Source: Aquificota bacterium
Lineage (GTDB): Bacteria > Aquificota > Aquificia > Aquificales > Hydrogenothermaceae
Length of the DNA stretch: 7,824 nt
Direction of reading: 5' to 3'
Assembly: GCA_013153765.1 (NCBI GenBank)
Contig: JAADDT010000030.1
Coordinates: 1-7,824, forward strand
The translations under genes were made by a program, and so were the position numbers. This document shows positions 6,827 through 7,824 of this stretch, in pieces. The stretch's first letter is position 1. The number at the start of each line of letters is the position of its first letter. The notes below the pieces were generated by a model. It had not been told where the DNA came from, did no database searches, and saw only the letters and a program-made list of their open reading frames with translations.

Positions 6827-7213
6827 ATGGGAGAGTTAAAATACGGAGAAAAGGAAATAAAGGAAGCAAAGCTTGAAAGGTGGCCCAATCCTACGCCGGA
6901 AAGGAAGTACACGGTTGACATTACCTTTCCCGAATTTACCTGCCTCTGTCCCCGTTCCGGTTATCCGGACTTTGCCACCATAAAAATAAAGTATATCCCA
7001 AAGGACTACATAGTTGAGTTAAAGTCCCTAAAGCTTTATCTGAACCAGTATAGAAACCGTTATATATCCCACGAGGAAGCTACAAACAAGATATTTTCCG
7101 ACCTTTACGACCTTTTACAGCCCCACTTCCTTGAGGTAATAGGAGACTGGAATCCCCGCGGAAACGTGAAAACCATTATCACAGTCTCGTCTGAGGATAC
7201 GGGAAAAGATTAA
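6827..7213 (+). CDS. queF: NADPH-dependent 7-cyano-7-deazaguanine reductase (preQ0 reductase)
   Basis: QueF reduces the nitrile of preQ0 to the amine of preQ1, a step toward queuosine at the wobble position of GUN-decoding tRNAs. The protein has 128 residues and is the short, single-domain type I (YkvM-like) form. Cys41 in LCPRSG is the nucleophile that forms the thioimide, and Asp48 in PDFATI is the proton donor. The QueF motif ELKSLKLY is at 64-71, and SHEEATN at 81-87 supplies the expected His-Glu pair. The ATG immediately follows the ispA stop (TAGATG, no gap), and GAGAGG, which serves as ribosome site, lies within the last ispA codons, suggesting coupled translation. It ends in a four-base overlap with convergent thiS. 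No other queuosine gene is in the window. Confidence 0.95.
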   Translation: MGELKYGEKEIKEAKLERWPNPTPERKYTVDITFPEFTCLCPRSGYPDFATIKIKYIPKDYIVELKSLKLYLNQYRNRYISHEEATNKIFSDLYDLLQPHFLEVIGDWNPRGNVKTIITVSSEDTGKD

Positions 7214-7232
7214 CCTCCGCCGACGAAGGTTA
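7202..7232 (-). terminator. Intrinsic terminator of the fabI-thiS operon
   Basis: On the minus strand TAACCTTCG (7232-7224) can pair with CGGAGGTTA (7219-7211), with a four-base loop and one G-U wobble: a nine-base-pair stem. It is followed directly by ATCTTTT (7210-7204). The stem covers the last thiS codons and the stop, and the T tract lies inside antisense queF. The plus-strand version contains a C-A mismatch and lacks a T tract, so it should not end queF transcripts. Confidence 0.55.
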
Positions 7233-7410
7233 CTATCTCCACCCTGTCCCCTTCCTTCAACCTGTAAGTTTCGTACTCGCTTTTAGGTATTACCTCCATA
7301 CCCACTGCCACGGCGTAGTTTGGAGCTTTTATACCAAGCTGGTCAACAAGCTCCTTAATGGTCGTTCCTTCCTTTACTTCCCTTTCCTCACCGTTAACCG
7401 TTATCTTCAT
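7210..7410 (-). CDS. thiS: Sulfur carrier protein ThiS
   Basis: ThiS is a ubiquitin-fold sulfur carrier. Its C-terminal glycine is adenylated and converted to a thiocarboxylate that supplies sulfur to ThiG for the thiazole ring of thiamine. The 66-residue length is normal. It starts MKITVNGEE, has the [12 protein letters not shown] helix at about 21-32, and ends [10 protein letters not shown], exposing the required terminal Gly-Gly. The ATG follows the fabI stop by nine bases, with AAGGGG spanning that stop as ribosome site. thiG, thiF and thiH are not in the window, so its partners are encoded elsewhere. Another sulfur-carrier role, MoaD-like, is possible but the sequence looks more like ThiS. 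Its stop overlaps the convergent queF stop in the shared TTAA. Confidence 0.9.
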   Translation of the reverse strand: MKITVNGEEREVKEGTTIKELVDQLGIKAPNYAVAVGMEVIPKSEYETYRLKEGDRVEIVTFVGGG

Positions 7411-7419
7411 ACCGTCCCC

Positions 7420-7824
7420 TTACATTCCAATAATGTTGTAGCCCGCATCAACATACAATATTTCCCCAGTTATGCCTGAAGCAAGGTCGCTACACAGGAA
7501 AACGGCGGCATTCCCCACCTCTTCTATACTTACAGTCCTTTTCAACGGAGACCTTTCAGCCGCTATCCTCTGCAGTTCCCCAAACTGTGCAATTCCGGAA
7601 GCGGCAAGCGTTTTTATGGGACCTGCAGAAATTGCGTTAACCCGCAGAGCCTTCAGATTACCCAAATCCCTTGCCAGATACTTTACGGAAGCCTCCAAGG
7701 CGGCTTTAGCCACCCCCATAACGTTGTAGTTGTAAACGACCTTTTCTGCCCCGTAATAGGACAGCGTAAGGAGACTTCCTCCTTCGTTAAACAGCTCCAT
7801 AAACTCCCTTGCGATGGCTGTAAA
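7420..7824 (-). CDS. fabI: Enoyl-[acyl-carrier-protein] reductase (NADH), C-terminal half; 5' end beyond window
   Basis: FabI reduces trans-2-enoyl-ACP to acyl-ACP, the last step of each fatty-acid elongation cycle. Only about the last 134 residues are present: the frame is open to the right edge with eight codons before the first internal Met, so that Met is not the start. A full protein would be about 255-260 residues. The short-chain dehydrogenase active site is intact, with Tyr and Lys in YNVMGVAK and the earlier Tyr in LSYYGAEK. FabI-specific blocks follow: [19 protein letters not shown], then [13 protein letters not shown] and [10 protein letters not shown] at the end. These separate FabI from FabG and from FabK/FabV. 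It is followed by thiS, and the two end at a shared predicted terminator. Its promoter is outside the window. Confidence 0.96.
   Translation of the reverse strand, partial: FTAIAREFMELFNEGGSLLTLSYYGAEKVVYNYNVMGVAKAALEASVKYLARDLGNLKALRVNAISAGPIKTLAASGIAQFGELQRIAAERSPLKRTVSIEEVGNAAVFLCSDLASGITGEILYVDAGYNIIGM

Noticed and set aside
1..7824. Possible defence, CRISPR, mobile or secondary-metabolite locus.
   Set aside because: All ten genes are explained by housekeeping or widespread conserved families; there are no repeats, integrases, transposases or abrupt composition changes that I can see.

Overview
The window is a gene-dense stretch of bacterial chromosome carrying ten protein genes, nine complete and one cut by the right edge, with almost no intergenic DNA. 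The longest non-coding gap is the 55 bases between purB and yraN, and no stretch over 300 bases lacks a gene. I found no tRNA, rRNA, mobile element, CRISPR array or defence locus. Arg codons are mostly AGG/AGA, Ile is often ATA, and the proteins are rich in Lys and Glu. With the character of FabH, MiaB and PurB, this suggests a thermophile, and my best guess is a member of the Aquificota. That is inference from style, not from a database match.

Layout from left to right: fabH (+) runs tail-to-tail into a leftward block of four genes, read from the right as purB, an exported DUF4139 protein, miaB and a DUF151 bifunctional-nuclease-like gene. purB is divergent from a rightward block of yraN, ispA and queF. 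queF then runs tail-to-tail into a second leftward block, fabI (partial) followed by thiS.

Functional themes: fatty-acid synthesis (FabH starts a chain, FabI completes each elongation cycle), isoprenoid synthesis (IspA), tRNA modification (MiaB for ms2i6A at position 37, QueF for queuosine at position 34), purine synthesis (PurB) and thiamine sulfur transfer (ThiS). Three genes are less understood: the DUF4139 envelope protein, the DUF151 protein and the YraN nuclease-fold protein.

The most informative regulatory DNA is the purB/yraN divergent region. Two perfect TATAAT boxes face each other as an inverted repeat, and the rightward promoter places its start site on or next to the yraN ATG, predicting a leaderless mRNA. 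An internal promoter lies ahead of miaB and argues for a GTG start. Both convergent junctions overlap (11 and 4 bases), and the thiS end carries a plausible intrinsic terminator.

I did not find a convincing novel multi-gene system. The best leads are the promoter architecture, the translationally coupled miaB-DUF151 pair and the uncharacterised exported DUF4139 protein.
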